From assembly GCA_028288305.1 (NCBI GenBank), contig JAQBOA010000014.1, positions 1 to 33,886 of the forward strand: a DNA stretch of 33,886 nt, written 5' to 3'. A model generated the notes under the pieces. The model was not told the origin of the DNA. It ran no database searches and worked only from the letters and a program-made list of their open reading frames with translations. Positions 24,904-33,554 of this stretch are shown here, piece by piece (positions within the stretch are counted from its first letter, which is position 1; every line of letters starts with the position of its first letter). The stretch comes from Mucilaginibacter sp. Lineage in GTDB: Bacteria; Bacteroidota; Bacteroidia; Sphingobacteriales; Sphingobacteriaceae. The translations under genes and the position numbers were made by a program.

Positions 24904-24911
24904 TAAATTTG
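24904..24911 (+). promoter_or_regulatory. Putative -7 element of the DUF3078 gene
   Basis: TAAATTTG fits TAnnTTTG, about 59 bases before ATG 24970. The -33 element is not clear. Confidence 0.35.
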
Positions 24912-24969
24912 TTCAAAATCTGTAAATGTGCAGAAAGAGCTTTAGCTTAATAAATTTTATTTGCCGGAT

Positions 24970-25995
24970 ATGCTTAAAACCAGTTATGGGATTATTTTTT
25001 TACTGTTAATCGTTCAATCGTTAACTACACAGGCACAAAAAACAGATACTCTTAAAACAGATAGCCTTAAAATAGACACCAACCTGCTTAATAAATATCG
25101 CATCGAGCCAGGCAAAAATGCCCTGCCTGTTCGTTTTATGCCTTTAGAGATAAATAAGGATCAAATTCCGGTTTCATTACCAGATTATAAGGTAAGCTAT
25201 TGGCATAAATACGTTATTTTCGGCCTCAACTTCAATCAATCGGCATTTACAAACAACTATAGCGCAGGAGGTGTGAGTGCCATCGCTTTAGGCTCTAACT
25301 TTGACTTTAAAGCCGAATACAACAAAATGCCCTTTAGTTATACTACAGAATTGAGCCTGTTATATGGTGTTTCAAAAAATAAGGGTCAAGGATCCCGAAA
25401 AACAAATGACAGGATATTTTTTGACAATAAGGTTGCATCTCAATTATCAAAACACTGGTTCTTTTTTGGGTCTTTAACCTTTGAATCACAATTTGCAAAG
25501 GGGTTTAATTATACTAATCCAGATGGAACAGAGGCACAAAATCCATATCTTATATCAAATTTTATGTCTCCGGGATATCTTACAGAATCTATTGGTTTTG
25601 AGTATAAGCCGGTAAAATATTTCGATTTGCGGATAGGAACAGGAACTGCCCGGCAAACCTTTGTATTGGACACTACCGTTCTTCGTAACCAGGATACCAA
25701 ATATGGCGTTCCAAAAGGGCACACTATTTATAATCAGCTGGCATTCCAGGTTGTTGCTGCGATTGATAAGGATTTAATGAAAAATATGCATCTCAATGTA
25801 CGCTATGCTTTGTTTATTCCATATCAGCAGCCCCTGGCTTTTATAGGCCACCGTGTTGATGCCATACTTACTGCAAAAGTAAATCGTTTGATAGCGGTTA
25901 CCATGAACGGAACTTTCTTGTATGATAAAAACACCGCACCAGGTGTGCAGGCAACAGAAGGGCTTGCTTTAGGGGTTATTTATAAATTTCCATAG
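24970..25995 (+). CDS. DUF3078 domain protein, probable outer-membrane beta-barrel
   Basis: The protein is about 341 residues from ATG 24970, which gives a clean signal peptide (KTSYGIIFLLLIVQSLTTQAQ). The TTG nine bases upstream adds only three residues and is unlikely. A polar, proline-containing segment follows, then WHKYVIFGLNFNQSAFTNNYSAGG, the typical DUF3078 opening (W-x-x-x-x-x-x-x-N-x-x-Q). Many alternating hydrophobic strands end in GLALGVIYKFP with a terminal Phe-Pro. This fits a small outer-membrane barrel of unknown function. Confidence 0.83.
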   Translation: MLKTSYGIIFLLLIVQSLTTQAQKTDTLKTDSLKIDTNLLNKYRIEPGKNALPVRFMPLEINKDQIPVSLPDYKVSYWHKYVIFGLNFNQSAFTNNYSAGGVSAIALGSNFDFKAEYNKMPFSYTTELSLLYGVSKNKGQGSRKTNDRIFFDNKVASQLSKHWFFFGSLTFESQFAKGFNYTNPDGTEAQNPYLISNFMSPGYLTESIGFEYKPVKYFDLRIGTGTARQTFVLDTTVLRNQDTKYGVPKGHTIYNQLAFQVVAAIDKDLMKNMHLNVRYALFIPYQQPLAFIGHRVDAILTAKVNRLIAVTMNGTFLYDKNTAPGVQATEGLALGVIYKFP

Positions 25996-26114
25996 AACCT
26001 GGCTTTAAATAAATTATTTACAAACATTTAGCGCTATCCATTTGTCTTTTTTACCTATGTCAATTAAACGAATTAGGCGAATGCTGGCTTTTATTCGTAA
26101 ATAGTTATAATTAA

Positions 26115-28541
26115 ATGCGATCTGTATGGATTTTAGCGCTTACGTTGTCCTGTTATTTCAAGGTCAACGCACAGCTAGTTTATTTTCATGGACAAATATC
26201 AGATGAGCAGGGTAAACCACTGTCATTTGTCTCAATTTGGACAAGTACTGTTAACAAAGGTGCATTAACCAATGAACAGGGTCTTTATGGTATTAATTTA
26301 AAGCGTGGCATTTATTCTTTCAGCTTTCGATCACCGGGTTATGAGCCGGTATTTAAAACTATTCAGGTTGAGGGTATCCAGGTTAATAATGATTTACGAT
26401 TATATCGGCCCACAGAAACAAATGGCATTTCCAAAAATGCAGATTCCATTATCTGGCAGGTAATAAAAAGGCGGAACAGCCGTCAATTCCCAAAGCCTGA
26501 TTATGATGGGCACTTGTACAGGAAAGCTTTGCAACGGTTGAATGATTTACCAAAAATACATGTTAAAAAGGATTTGGCCCATGAGCTTCAGATTAACCCG
26601 GTCCGTAAGGGGATTATTAATTTTTCCGAGTACATTTCTGAATTTTATTCGCGCTCAAAGGATTATTTAAAAGAAGAAGTAATCGCCTTAAAAAAGGTAA
26701 ACAACAGCAAGGATTTTTTTAACTTTAATGGTTCCCCCGACTTGCATGTTGATTTTTACCAAAATATATTAAATTTCAACGGCTTTAATCAACATACTTT
26801 TGTATCTCCTATAGGTGACCAGGCTTTTACTTTTTATCGGTACCGGTTAACCCGGCAGTTTACAGATGAAAGCAGGATAATTTATGAAATAAGTGTGCTG
26901 CCTAAACGGCGCGATGAACATTTATTTAGCGGTACGATATATATCGTTGATAAAGAGTGGAGGCTTTATGGTATAGATCTGTATTTATTAAAAAATGCGC
27001 ACCTTGATTTTATAAATACTGTACATATAAGCCAACAGTTTGTTCCGCTTAATAACAACGATTGGGAAAGTCATGCCATGCAATTCAACTTTTCCGGTAA
27101 GTTTTGGAAGGTTAAATATTCAGGTTTATTTTTGCAGGTTTACCAGGATATAAATGTAGATACAACCACCAGGACCGGCCCCTATCATGAGGTTTTCCAT
27201 ATTACGAAGGAAGATTATATGAAAGACCAACAATTTTGGGAACAAAACAGGCCAGTCGAGTTAACATCCGAAGAGGATCACTTTTATAAGGTAACCGATC
27301 AGGCCCAAAAAGCTAAAACAAAGAAAGAACTAACTGATTCCCTGCAAAATAAAAATAACAACTTTCGGCTGCTGCCCTATATTCTGAAAGGATATACACT
27401 GCATAATTATAACCTTAATTCTTCCTTTAGTTTCCAATCGCCACGTAGTATGGTGTTTTATAATACAGTAGAAGGCTGGGGAATAGATTTAAAGGTGAAA
27501 TACTTAAAGGTAATAGACAGTATACATAATCTTACCCTTATACCCGAGGCCAGGTATGGATTTTCGGACAAGGTACTCAATGCCAATATATTTGCAAATT
27601 ATGTGTATAACCCTTTCAGGCAAGCTTCAGTTTATGCACGTGTGGGTTCCGATTTTCTTGATCTTAACAATACAGGAACCGTCAGCCTGTTTTTAAATTC
27701 ATTAAGCACTTTGTTTTTAGGAAGCAACTATCTCAAGCTCTATCAATCCCGTTTTGTTATGGCTGGTACCTATGGAGAAGTTGCAAATGGAGTACTGCTA
27801 AACGGGCTTGTAGAGTATGCAGACCGAAGGTCATTATTCAATACAACACTGCATACTTTTAATAAAGACAGTACATTTCTCACGTCTAATAACCCGCTAA
27901 ACCCATATGGCAATACGCCGCTCTTTCCGCATTACCGGGCTTTGATCTTAAAAGGTTCGGCAACTTTTACTTTTGATCAGGAATATGAAATTACTCCGAC
28001 GGGCAAATATATTTTGCCGAATCGTTTTCCCAGGGTAAGGGTAAATTACCGGGTAGGAATACCCGCGCTGGGTTCTGATGTGAATTATAAATTTGTATCT
28101 GCTGATTTTTTCCAGGATAGGTTAAACATCGGGATTTATGGTTATGCTTCTTATTTTTTATCTGCCGGTACCTTTTTGAATGCTAAAAAGCTATACTATC
28201 CCGACTATATGCAGTTTCGCGGCGGCGAAAGTTTTTTCTTCAATTCAACCCTCGGAAGCTTCCATTTTTTAAATTATTATACTTACAGTACCGACAAAGC
28301 GTACTTTGAAGTCCATTTAGAACAAAATTTTGCCGGATTCTTTTTAAGCCACGTTCCCTTAATTAACAAACTTAACCTGCAGGAGATTATAGGCGGCTCT
28401 TATCTAACCCAGGGCATCTTGCCCAGCTATACAGAGGCTTACATAGGTATAAAACGAACCGTTGTGCGGATAGATTATGGTTTTGCGTTTGGCAGGTATT
28501 CAAATAGATTTCAAGGGTTTAGATTAGTATACAATTTATAA
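26115..28541 (+). CDS. DUF5686 and CarboxypepD_reg-like outer-membrane protein
   Basis: This 808-residue exported protein starts with a signal peptide (RSVWILALTLSCYFKVNAQ) and a carboxypeptidase regulatory-like domain (about 25-95, GQISDEQGKPLSFVSIWTS). The DUF5686 region covers most of the rest. Visible blocks are SKDYLKEEVIALKKVN, FYQNILNFNGFNQHTFVSPI and ISVLPKRRDEHLFSGTIYI, and the C-terminal half is an extended beta-barrel ending YGFAFGRYSNRFQGFRLVYNL. The layout resembles TonB-linked plug and barrel proteins but no TonB box or plug domain was recognised. Function is unknown. It is followed by a terminator shared with the PDH genes. Confidence 0.85.
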   Translation: MRSVWILALTLSCYFKVNAQLVYFHGQISDEQGKPLSFVSIWTSTVNKGALTNEQGLYGINLKRGIYSFSFRSPGYEPVFKTIQVEGIQVNNDLRLYRPTETNGISKNADSIIWQVIKRRNSRQFPKPDYDGHLYRKALQRLNDLPKIHVKKDLAHELQINPVRKGIINFSEYISEFYSRSKDYLKEEVIALKKVNNSKDFFNFNGSPDLHVDFYQNILNFNGFNQHTFVSPIGDQAFTFYRYRLTRQFTDESRIIYEISVLPKRRDEHLFSGTIYIVDKEWRLYGIDLYLLKNAHLDFINTVHISQQFVPLNNNDWESHAMQFNFSGKFWKVKYSGLFLQVYQDINVDTTTRTGPYHEVFHITKEDYMKDQQFWEQNRPVELTSEEDHFYKVTDQAQKAKTKKELTDSLQNKNNNFRLLPYILKGYTLHNYNLNSSFSFQSPRSMVFYNTVEGWGIDLKVKYLKVIDSIHNLTLIPEARYGFSDKVLNANIFANYVYNPFRQASVYARVGSDFLDLNNTGTVSLFLNSLSTLFLGSNYLKLYQSRFVMAGTYGEVANGVLLNGLVEYADRRSLFNTTLHTFNKDSTFLTSNNPLNPYGNTPLFPHYRALILKGSATFTFDQEYEITPTGKYILPNRFPRVRVNYRVGIPALGSDVNYKFVSADFFQDRLNIGIYGYASYFLSAGTFLNAKKLYYPDYMQFRGGESFFFNSTLGSFHFLNYYTYSTDKAYFEVHLEQNFAGFFLSHVPLINKLNLQEIIGGSYLTQGILPSYTEAYIGIKRTVVRIDYGFAFGRYSNRFQGFRLVYNL

Positions 28542-28550
28542 AAACTAAAA

Positions 28551-28578
28551 ACAGCGATGAGCCAAAATTCATCGCTGT
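28551..28578. terminator. Bidirectional terminator between the DUF5686 gene and PDH E2
   Basis: ACAGCGATGA (28551-28560) and TCATCGCTGT (28569-28578) form a perfect 10-bp stem with an 8-base loop. A-rich sequence before it becomes a T-rich run on the minus strand, so it best terminates the E2 transcript and also lies 10 bases after the plus-strand gene. Confidence 0.75.
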
Positions 28579-28618
28579 TAATACTTTAATAACAATCGTA
28601 ATTCGTAAATCTAAATTC

Positions 28619-30295
28619 TTAAATCAATAATCTCACCGGTTCTTCCAGCAGGGATTTTAATGTTTGCAGGAATGCCGCTCCTGTAGCTCCATCAACCACA
28701 CGGTGGTCACAGCTTAATGTTACTTTCATAACATTGCCAGGCACAACAGCGCTATTTTTAACTACCGGTATTTGCTGTATGCCGCTAACCGCAAGGATAC
28801 AAGCATTTGGAGTATTTATAATAGCAGTAAACTCATCAACACCAAACATACCCAAATTTGATATAGTGAATGTTGAGCCTTCCATTTCTGACGGCTGCAG
28901 TTTTTTAGTTTTAGCTTTTTGTGCGAAGTCTTTTACTTCGGTGGAAATATAACTTAATGATTTACCATCAGCAAAACGTATAACCGGTACCAGTAAACCT
29001 TCATCAACGGCAACGGCAACACCTATATGCACATGCTCATTAAAACGGATCTTATCTCCCTGGAATGATGAATTAATAGCCGGGTGCTGCTTTATGGCAA
29101 CGGCACAAGCTTTTAATACAAAATCATTGAACGATATTTTTACAGGTGCTACCTCATTGATGCGGGTACGGGCCTTAACAGCCTCGTCCATATCAATGCT
29201 CATGGTTACATAAAAATGAGGAGCAGTAAATAAGCTTTCAGACAACCGCCTGCTTATCGCTTTACGCATTTGGCTTACAGGTTTCTCTGTATGTTTTTCT
29301 TCCCCAATAAAAGTCGGAAGTACAACTGCCGGTTTAGAGGAAAGCGTAGTTGAAGGAGCAGCAGCACTTTCTTTACTGCTACTTTCTGCAGTAACAGGCT
29401 TAGAAGATGGTACATATTCCTCCACATCCTTTTTAACAATACGGCCGCCATCGGCTGAACCTTTTATTTCGTTAAGGTTTATTCCTTTGTCTTTTGCTAT
29501 TTTACGTGCAAGCGGAGATGCTTTTACCCGGCTGTCATCTGCTGATTCGTAGGAAGATGCAGTAGCTGAGGCTGTAGTTTCTTCAGTGCTGCTGCTTTCT
29601 GCTGCTACTGTTGCAGCCGGAACTTCATCTTCTTCTAATAATGGAGTAATATCTGTTCCTGCTTTACCAACAATGGCAATAATACCATTAACTTTTGCTG
29701 CTTCACCTTCTTTTGGGCCAATGTATAATAACGTTCCGGCCTCATATCCTACCACTTCCATGGTGGCTTTGTCGGTTTCTACATCTGCAAGCGAATCGTC
29801 AGATTTTACTGTATCTCCAACTTTAAAGTTCCATTTATTAATCACGCCTTCAGTCATGGTGTCACTAAGGGCCGGCATGCGGATTACAGTTGCGGGTATG
29901 CTTTTTTTATCAACTTTCGGTTTTGCAGCAACGGCTTCCTGTGGTTTTTTATCTTCAGCAACTTTACCTTTTGCGGGTTTTTGCTCCTTCTCTTCAGGCG
30001 CTTCGGCTTTGGCAGAAGCCGCACCATTTGCGGCCAGGACTGCTTTGTAATCTTCACCTTCAGCGCCTAAAACAGCAATGGGTGCGTCAACCGGAACGGC
30101 TTTACCTTCTTCAACACCTATATAAAGCAAGGTGCCATCCTGGTAGGATTCAAAATCCATTGTGGCTTTATCAGTTTCAATCTCGGCCAAAACATCGCCC
30201 GATTTTACTTTGTCACCAACTTTTTTATGCCATTTAGCCAATACCCCTTCAGTCATGGTATCGCTCATTTTTGGCATTTTAATTACTTCAGCCAT
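28619..30295 (-). CDS. pdhC: Pyruvate dehydrogenase complex E2, dihydrolipoamide acetyltransferase
   Basis: This E2 core transfers acetyl groups from lipoyl arms to CoA. The 558-residue protein has two lipoyl domains in order: EIETDKATMDF with lipoylated Lys43, and DVETDKATMEVVGYE with Lys176. They are joined by an alanine/proline/lysine-rich linker (about 90-130). After another linker comes the peripheral subunit-binding domain (VKASPLARKIAKDKGINLNEIKGSADGGRIVKKDVEEY, about 257-294). The catalytic domain ends with LSCDHRVVDGATGAAFL, which holds the HxxxD active site. It follows pdhA by 48 bases and is cotranscribed. A 2-oxoglutarate or branched-chain E2 is less likely given the E1-alpha neighbour. 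Confidence 0.95.
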   Translation of the reverse strand: MAEVIKMPKMSDTMTEGVLAKWHKKVGDKVKSGDVLAEIETDKATMDFESYQDGTLLYIGVEEGKAVPVDAPIAVLGAEGEDYKAVLAANGAASAKAEAPEEKEQKPAKGKVAEDKKPQEAVAAKPKVDKKSIPATVIRMPALSDTMTEGVINKWNFKVGDTVKSDDSLADVETDKATMEVVGYEAGTLLYIGPKEGEAAKVNGIIAIVGKAGTDITPLLEEDEVPAATVAAESSSTEETTASATASSYESADDSRVKASPLARKIAKDKGINLNEIKGSADGGRIVKKDVEEYVPSSKPVTAESSSKESAAAPSTTLSSKPAVVLPTFIGEEKHTEKPVSQMRKAISRRLSESLFTAPHFYVTMSIDMDEAVKARTRINEVAPVKISFNDFVLKACAVAIKQHPAINSSFQGDKIRFNEHVHIGVAVAVDEGLLVPVIRFADGKSLSYISTEVKDFAQKAKTKKLQPSEMEGSTFTISNLGMFGVDEFTAIINTPNACILAVSGIQQIPVVKNSAVVPGNVMKVTLSCDHRVVDGATGAAFLQTLKSLLEEPVRLLI

Positions 30296-30343
30296 ATACT
30301 ATTTGATCAATAGGTCTTTTGAAATTTTAATTAAATATAGTGA

Positions 30344-31339
30344 TTAGTCCCTTATGTAAGGATAATCTTTTTGTACGTAAACATCAGTGTATAATTCTGA
30401 AGCTTCCGGCCATGGTGATTCTTCCGCAAACTTAACTGATTCATCCACCTCGTTCTTTATTTTGGCATCAGTATCTTCAAACCATTTGGCATCAGCATAG
30501 TTTTCTGATTCAATGATATGCTTTACCAATTCAATAGGATCTTTAGCTTTATAACTTTCAAGTTCTTCTTTTGTGCGATATTTCTGAGGATCGGACATGG
30601 AGTGTCCTTTATAACGATAGGTACGCATTTCAAGGAAAGTAGGTCCTTCGCCACTGCGCGCACGCTGAGCCGCTTCATCCATAGCTTTATGGACAGCAGC
30701 TGGGTCCATACCATCAACCGGAGATGAAGGTATTCCGTAAGGCAGCCCTAATTTATAGATATCTGTTTGCACTGTAGTACGTTCTACCGAAGTACCCATG
30801 GCATAACCATTGTTTTCGCAAACAAATATGACAGGTAATTTCCATAAAGCGGCCATATTAAATGTTTCTGTAAGTGCGCCCTGGCGTACGGCGCCATCGC
30901 CCATATAAGTTACATTTAGAAATTGGGTTTCTTTAAATTTTTCGGCAAAAGCTATACCTGCACCCAAGGGAATCTGACCGCCGACAATACCATGGCCGCC
31001 ATAAAAATGTTTTTCTTTATCAAACATGTGCATAGAACCGCCTTTGCCTTTGGAACAACCGGTAGCTTTTCCGTAAAGTTCGGCCATTATGGCATTTGAG
31101 GTTACTCCCTTGGCAAGCGCATGTGCATGATCCCGATAGGCGGTGATCATACTGTCTTCTTGTTTAAGTACAGACATTGCTCCGGCCAAAACGGCTTCCT
31201 GGCCTATGTATAGGTGGCAAAACCCCCTTATTTTTTGTTGTCCGTATAGCTGTCCGGCTTTTTCTTCAAACTTCCGCATTAAAAGCATCGACTCGTACCA
31301 CATCAGGTAAGTGTCTTTATTTATTTCGATGGAACTCAT
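30344..31339 (-). CDS. pdhA: Pyruvate dehydrogenase E1 component, alpha subunit
   Basis: With the beta subunit this enzyme decarboxylates pyruvate using thiamine diphosphate. The 331 residues carry the TPP-binding motif from GDG (147-149) to ENN (175-177), with AVRQGALTETFNMA and LPVIFV between. The phosphorylation-loop equivalent is YRYKGHSMSDPQKYRTKEE. The N-terminal MRKFEEKAGQLYGQQKIRGFCHLYIGQEA block is typical of E1-alpha. It is only the alpha half, so a separate beta subunit is required. The gene after it is E2, not E1-beta. Its promoter-like sequence is TAGATTTG about 40 bases upstream. Confidence 0.96.
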   Translation of the reverse strand: MSSIEINKDTYLMWYESMLLMRKFEEKAGQLYGQQKIRGFCHLYIGQEAVLAGAMSVLKQEDSMITAYRDHAHALAKGVTSNAIMAELYGKATGCSKGKGGSMHMFDKEKHFYGGHGIVGGQIPLGAGIAFAEKFKETQFLNVTYMGDGAVRQGALTETFNMAALWKLPVIFVCENNGYAMGTSVERTTVQTDIYKLGLPYGIPSSPVDGMDPAAVHKAMDEAAQRARSGEGPTFLEMRTYRYKGHSMSDPQKYRTKEELESYKAKDPIELVKHIIESENYADAKWFEDTDAKIKNEVDESVKFAEESPWPEASELYTDVYVQKDYPYIRD

Positions 31340-31374
31340 GTATAATATTATGGGGTCAATTGCTGAGTAAAGCG

Positions 31375-31382
31375 CAAATCTA
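31375..31382 (-). promoter_or_regulatory. Putative -7 element of the pdhA-E2 operon
   Basis: On the minus strand TAGATTTG matches TAnnTTTG; TTTC lies 20 bases upstream where TTTG is expected. The leader would be about 30 bases. Confidence 0.5.
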
Positions 31383-31630
31383 ATTATATCCTTGAAAATA
31401 TCGAAACCGTGATGAATTTGTTATAAAAAATTGCAGTTTATTTTTTATCAGGTCTGATAGTTTGCAAGGAAATGTAGACAAACATGATTAGTTGTTTAAT
31501 AAAAGCATCAATTATTTTTTCTGCTAACGAAAATTATTGATAAGATAAAGCAACATAAAGAGATTAAAATCCGTTAAATCAATTAAATATTAACATTGCC
31601 GGATAATTGTGGAAAAAAGCTGTCATTTAG

Positions 31631-31660
31631 TTGTAATTTAAAATTATTTAGATAGTTTTG
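31631..31660 (+). promoter_or_regulatory. Strong Bacteroidota-type promoter of the NlpC/P60 gene
   Basis: TTG (31631-31633) and TAGTTTTG (31653-31660) are separated by exactly 19 bases, the best match to the TTG/TAnnTTTG consensus in this window. The leader would be about 65 bases. Confidence 0.65.
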
Positions 31661-31698
31661 TGAATATCAGTAGATAAATTATTCGGTTTGATAAAAAA

Positions 31699-31720
31699 TT
31701 TGTTGCCCTAATACAACAAA
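31699..31720 (+). promoter_or_regulatory. Hairpin in the leader of the NlpC/P60 gene
   Basis: TTTGTTG (31699-31705) and CAACAAA (31714-31720) form a 7-bp stem with an 8-base loop, 11 bases before the start codon, inside the predicted 5' leader. It might influence translation initiation; this is inference only. Confidence 0.35.
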
Positions 31721-31731
31721 CCATAGATTAA

Positions 31732-32304
31732 ATGAAGAAGACAGTTATACTTATTGTATTATTTCTCAGTGTATTCGCAGCCCAGGCTCAAACAAAAACC
31801 AGTCCGGACCCAACGGACGGAAAAGCCCAGGACGATCAGGAAAGTTTAGCTAATGATTATTTATCACAAATTATGGGCGTCGCTATGTCGGCAACTTCAA
31901 ACATGAAACTTTTTCATTTTGTTTATGATTGGATTGGTACCCCGTATCGTTTTGGAGGAAGCTCAAGAAAAGGAATCGATTGTTCAGCATTTACTAAGGA
32001 ATTATACAGCGAAGTATTTAACAGGGATATCATGCGCAACTCGCGTGATATTTTCAGCATGGTTAGTCCGGTAGCAAAAGATAATCTTAAAGAAGGCGAC
32101 CTGGTTTTTTTTAAAATTCATAGCCGTCGCATATCCCATGTTGGAATATATTTAGGAAATAACAGATTTGCGCACGCTTCATCAAGAGGGGTAGCGATAA
32201 GCAGCCTTGACGATGCTTATTATAAACGTTATTTTTACAGAGGCGGCCGTATGCTTCAGGCTTTCAAAGACGAACTGGAAAAGGAAGACAATAATAAAAA
32301 TTAA
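31732..32304 (+). CDS. NlpC/P60 (C40) family peptidoglycan endopeptidase
   Basis: This 190-residue secreted hydrolase cleaves peptide stems of the cell wall. A signal peptide (KKTVILIVLFLSVFAAQAQ) precedes an acidic spacer. The C40 domain begins about residue 60 with WIGTPYRFGGSSRKGIDCSAF, whose Cys84 is the nucleophile. His in RISHVGIYLG is the general base, and HASSRG supplies the third residue. The protein carries no SH3 or LysM binding domain. It has its own strong promoter, divergent from pdhA. Confidence 0.93.
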   Translation: MKKTVILIVLFLSVFAAQAQTKTSPDPTDGKAQDDQESLANDYLSQIMGVAMSATSNMKLFHFVYDWIGTPYRFGGSSRKGIDCSAFTKELYSEVFNRDIMRNSRDIFSMVSPVAKDNLKEGDLVFFKIHSRRISHVGIYLGNNRFAHASSRGVAISSLDDAYYKRYFYRGGRMLQAFKDELEKEDNNKN

Positions 32305-32324
32305 ACATTACCCCCCACATGCCA

Positions 32325-32510
32325 CTAAGCGGCATCATTTGTTGTACGTACAAGGCTGATGCCGGTAAAGAAAAACATGATTGCAATTATGCCCACAACA
32401 ATAAGTGTGGTTGCCCCGCTGCTATGGTTTATTACACCTACACCAGTGTAAATTAATCCTATAATCCCTAATAGGGTAAGTATAGCTCCGAAAGTGCGTT
32501 TTAAGTTCAT
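32325..32510 (-). CDS. Small two-helix membrane protein, 61 residues
   Basis: Two hydrophobic helices (about residues 7-26, FGAILTLLGIIGLIYTGVGV, and 33-54, TTLIVVGIIAIMFFFTGISLV) are separated by a short NHSSGA loop. The start ATG gives a positive N-terminus (MNLKRT). The family is common as small hypothetical membrane proteins in Sphingobacteriaceae, but I cannot name it. The gene is convergent with the NlpC/P60 gene (20 bases apart). Confidence 0.65.
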   Translation of the reverse strand: MNLKRTFGAILTLLGIIGLIYTGVGVINHSSGATTLIVVGIIAIMFFFTGISLVRTTNDAA

Positions 32511-32599
32511 AATGGTTACTGCTGTTTAATTTAGCAATTATCAAAAACAAATAACGCACCAAAAATTATAGCTAAATTTAAAAAATTAAACTATTGCCC

Positions 32600-33538
32600 A
32601 TGACACCCCAAATAACCTTTTTAATAGTCGCGTTTATTTTATTGGTAATTATATTTTCATCTTTTGTGTCTGTAAAACAGGGCACTATAGTTGTAATTAC
32701 CGTATTTGGAAAGTATCGCCGCATATTGACCCCCGGGCTTAACTTTAAAATACCCTTTATAGAAAGCATCCATTCAAAAATATCCATTCAAAACCGATCT
32801 GTTGAGCTTGAGTTTCAGGCGGTAACTTTTGACCAGGCAAATGTTTATTTTAAAGCAATGTTACTTTATTCGGTACTTGACCAGCAGGAGGAAACGATTA
32901 AGAACGTAGCCTTTAAATTTGTTGACGAACGAAACCTGATGCAGGCGCTTATACGTACGGTTGAAGGTTCTATCAGAGCTTTTGTGGCAACCAAAAGGCA
33001 ATCGGAAGTATTGATATTGAGGCGTGATATTGTTGAGCACGTTAAAGAACAGCTTGATGTAATATTGGAAGGCTGGGGCTATCATTTACAGGATTTGCAG
33101 TTAAACGATATTACCTTTGATGAGGTGATCATGAAATCAATGAGCCAGGTGGTAGCTTCGAATAACCTTAAAGCTGCCGCAGAAAACGAAGGACAGGCAT
33201 TATTGATCACCAAAACAAAAGCCGCCGAAGCCGAGGGAAATGCCATTAAAATTTCTGCCGAAGCTGATCGCCAGGCTTCACAACTGCGCGGGCAGGGAGT
33301 TGCTTTATTTCGCGAAGAGGTAGCAAAAGGTATGTCTGTCGCTGCCAAAGAAATGAGGGACGCCAATATGGACACTTCTGTAATTTTGTTTACTATGTGG
33401 ACAGAATCCATAAAACACTTTGCCGAACACTCACAGGGAAATGTAATTTTTCTTGATGGTTCAAGTGAATCCATGCAAAAAACCATGAAAGAAATGATGG
33501 CCCTAAACCTTTTGCACGATGATTCCGTCAAAAGGTAA
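32600..33538 (+). CDS. SPFH/Band 7 domain membrane protein (stomatin-like)
   Basis: This 312-residue protein has one N-terminal membrane helix (TFLIVAFILLVIIFSSFVS) and then an SPFH domain with VKQGTIVVITVFGKYRRILTPGLNFKIPF. The coiled-coil segment KAAAENEGQALLITKTKAAEAEGNAIKISAEADRQ and the flotillin-like tail follow. Such proteins scaffold membrane microdomains or regulate proteases. No NfeD gene, a common partner, is next to it. ATG 32600 is preferred over the TTG six bases upstream, since it gives a normal hydrophobic N-terminus. The next gene, a putative metalloprotease, starts 16 bases later. Confidence 0.9.
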   Translation: MTPQITFLIVAFILLVIIFSSFVSVKQGTIVVITVFGKYRRILTPGLNFKIPFIESIHSKISIQNRSVELEFQAVTFDQANVYFKAMLLYSVLDQQEETIKNVAFKFVDERNLMQALIRTVEGSIRAFVATKRQSEVLILRRDIVEHVKEQLDVILEGWGYHLQDLQLNDITFDEVIMKSMSQVVASNNLKAAAENEGQALLITKTKAAEAEGNAIKISAEADRQASQLRGQGVALFREEVAKGMSVAAKEMRDANMDTSVILFTMWTESIKHFAEHSQGNVIFLDGSSESMQKTMKEMMALNLLHDDSVKR

Positions 33539-33554
33539 TATTTAGCTAAGGTTC

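Larger units (their letters stand above)
31340..31731. promoter_or_regulatory. Intergenic region between divergent pdhA and the NlpC/P60 gene
   Basis: These 392 bases hold no convincing ORF. They contain the two divergent promoters listed separately and, near the plus-strand gene, a hairpin in its leader. The rest is AT-rich with nothing I could recognise. Confidence 0.5.

Noticed and set aside
27637..27642. CACGTG core inside the DUF5686 gene
   Set aside because: The flanking bases do not complete the parS palindrome, and one six-base core is expected by chance.
29586..30050. Long plus-strand open frame opposite PDH E2
   Set aside because: It is in the shadow of the strongly supported E2 gene, with low-complexity Ala/Ser/Thr composition that comes from the linkers.
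32319..32335. ATGCC/GGCAT mini-hairpin between convergent genes
   Set aside because: The stem is only 5 bp, overlaps the stop codon of the small membrane protein gene, and has no T-run, so it is not a convincing terminator.
33082..33531. Minus-strand open frame of 149 codons opposite the SPFH gene
   Set aside because: It lies wholly antisense to a well-supported gene and shows no family motif.
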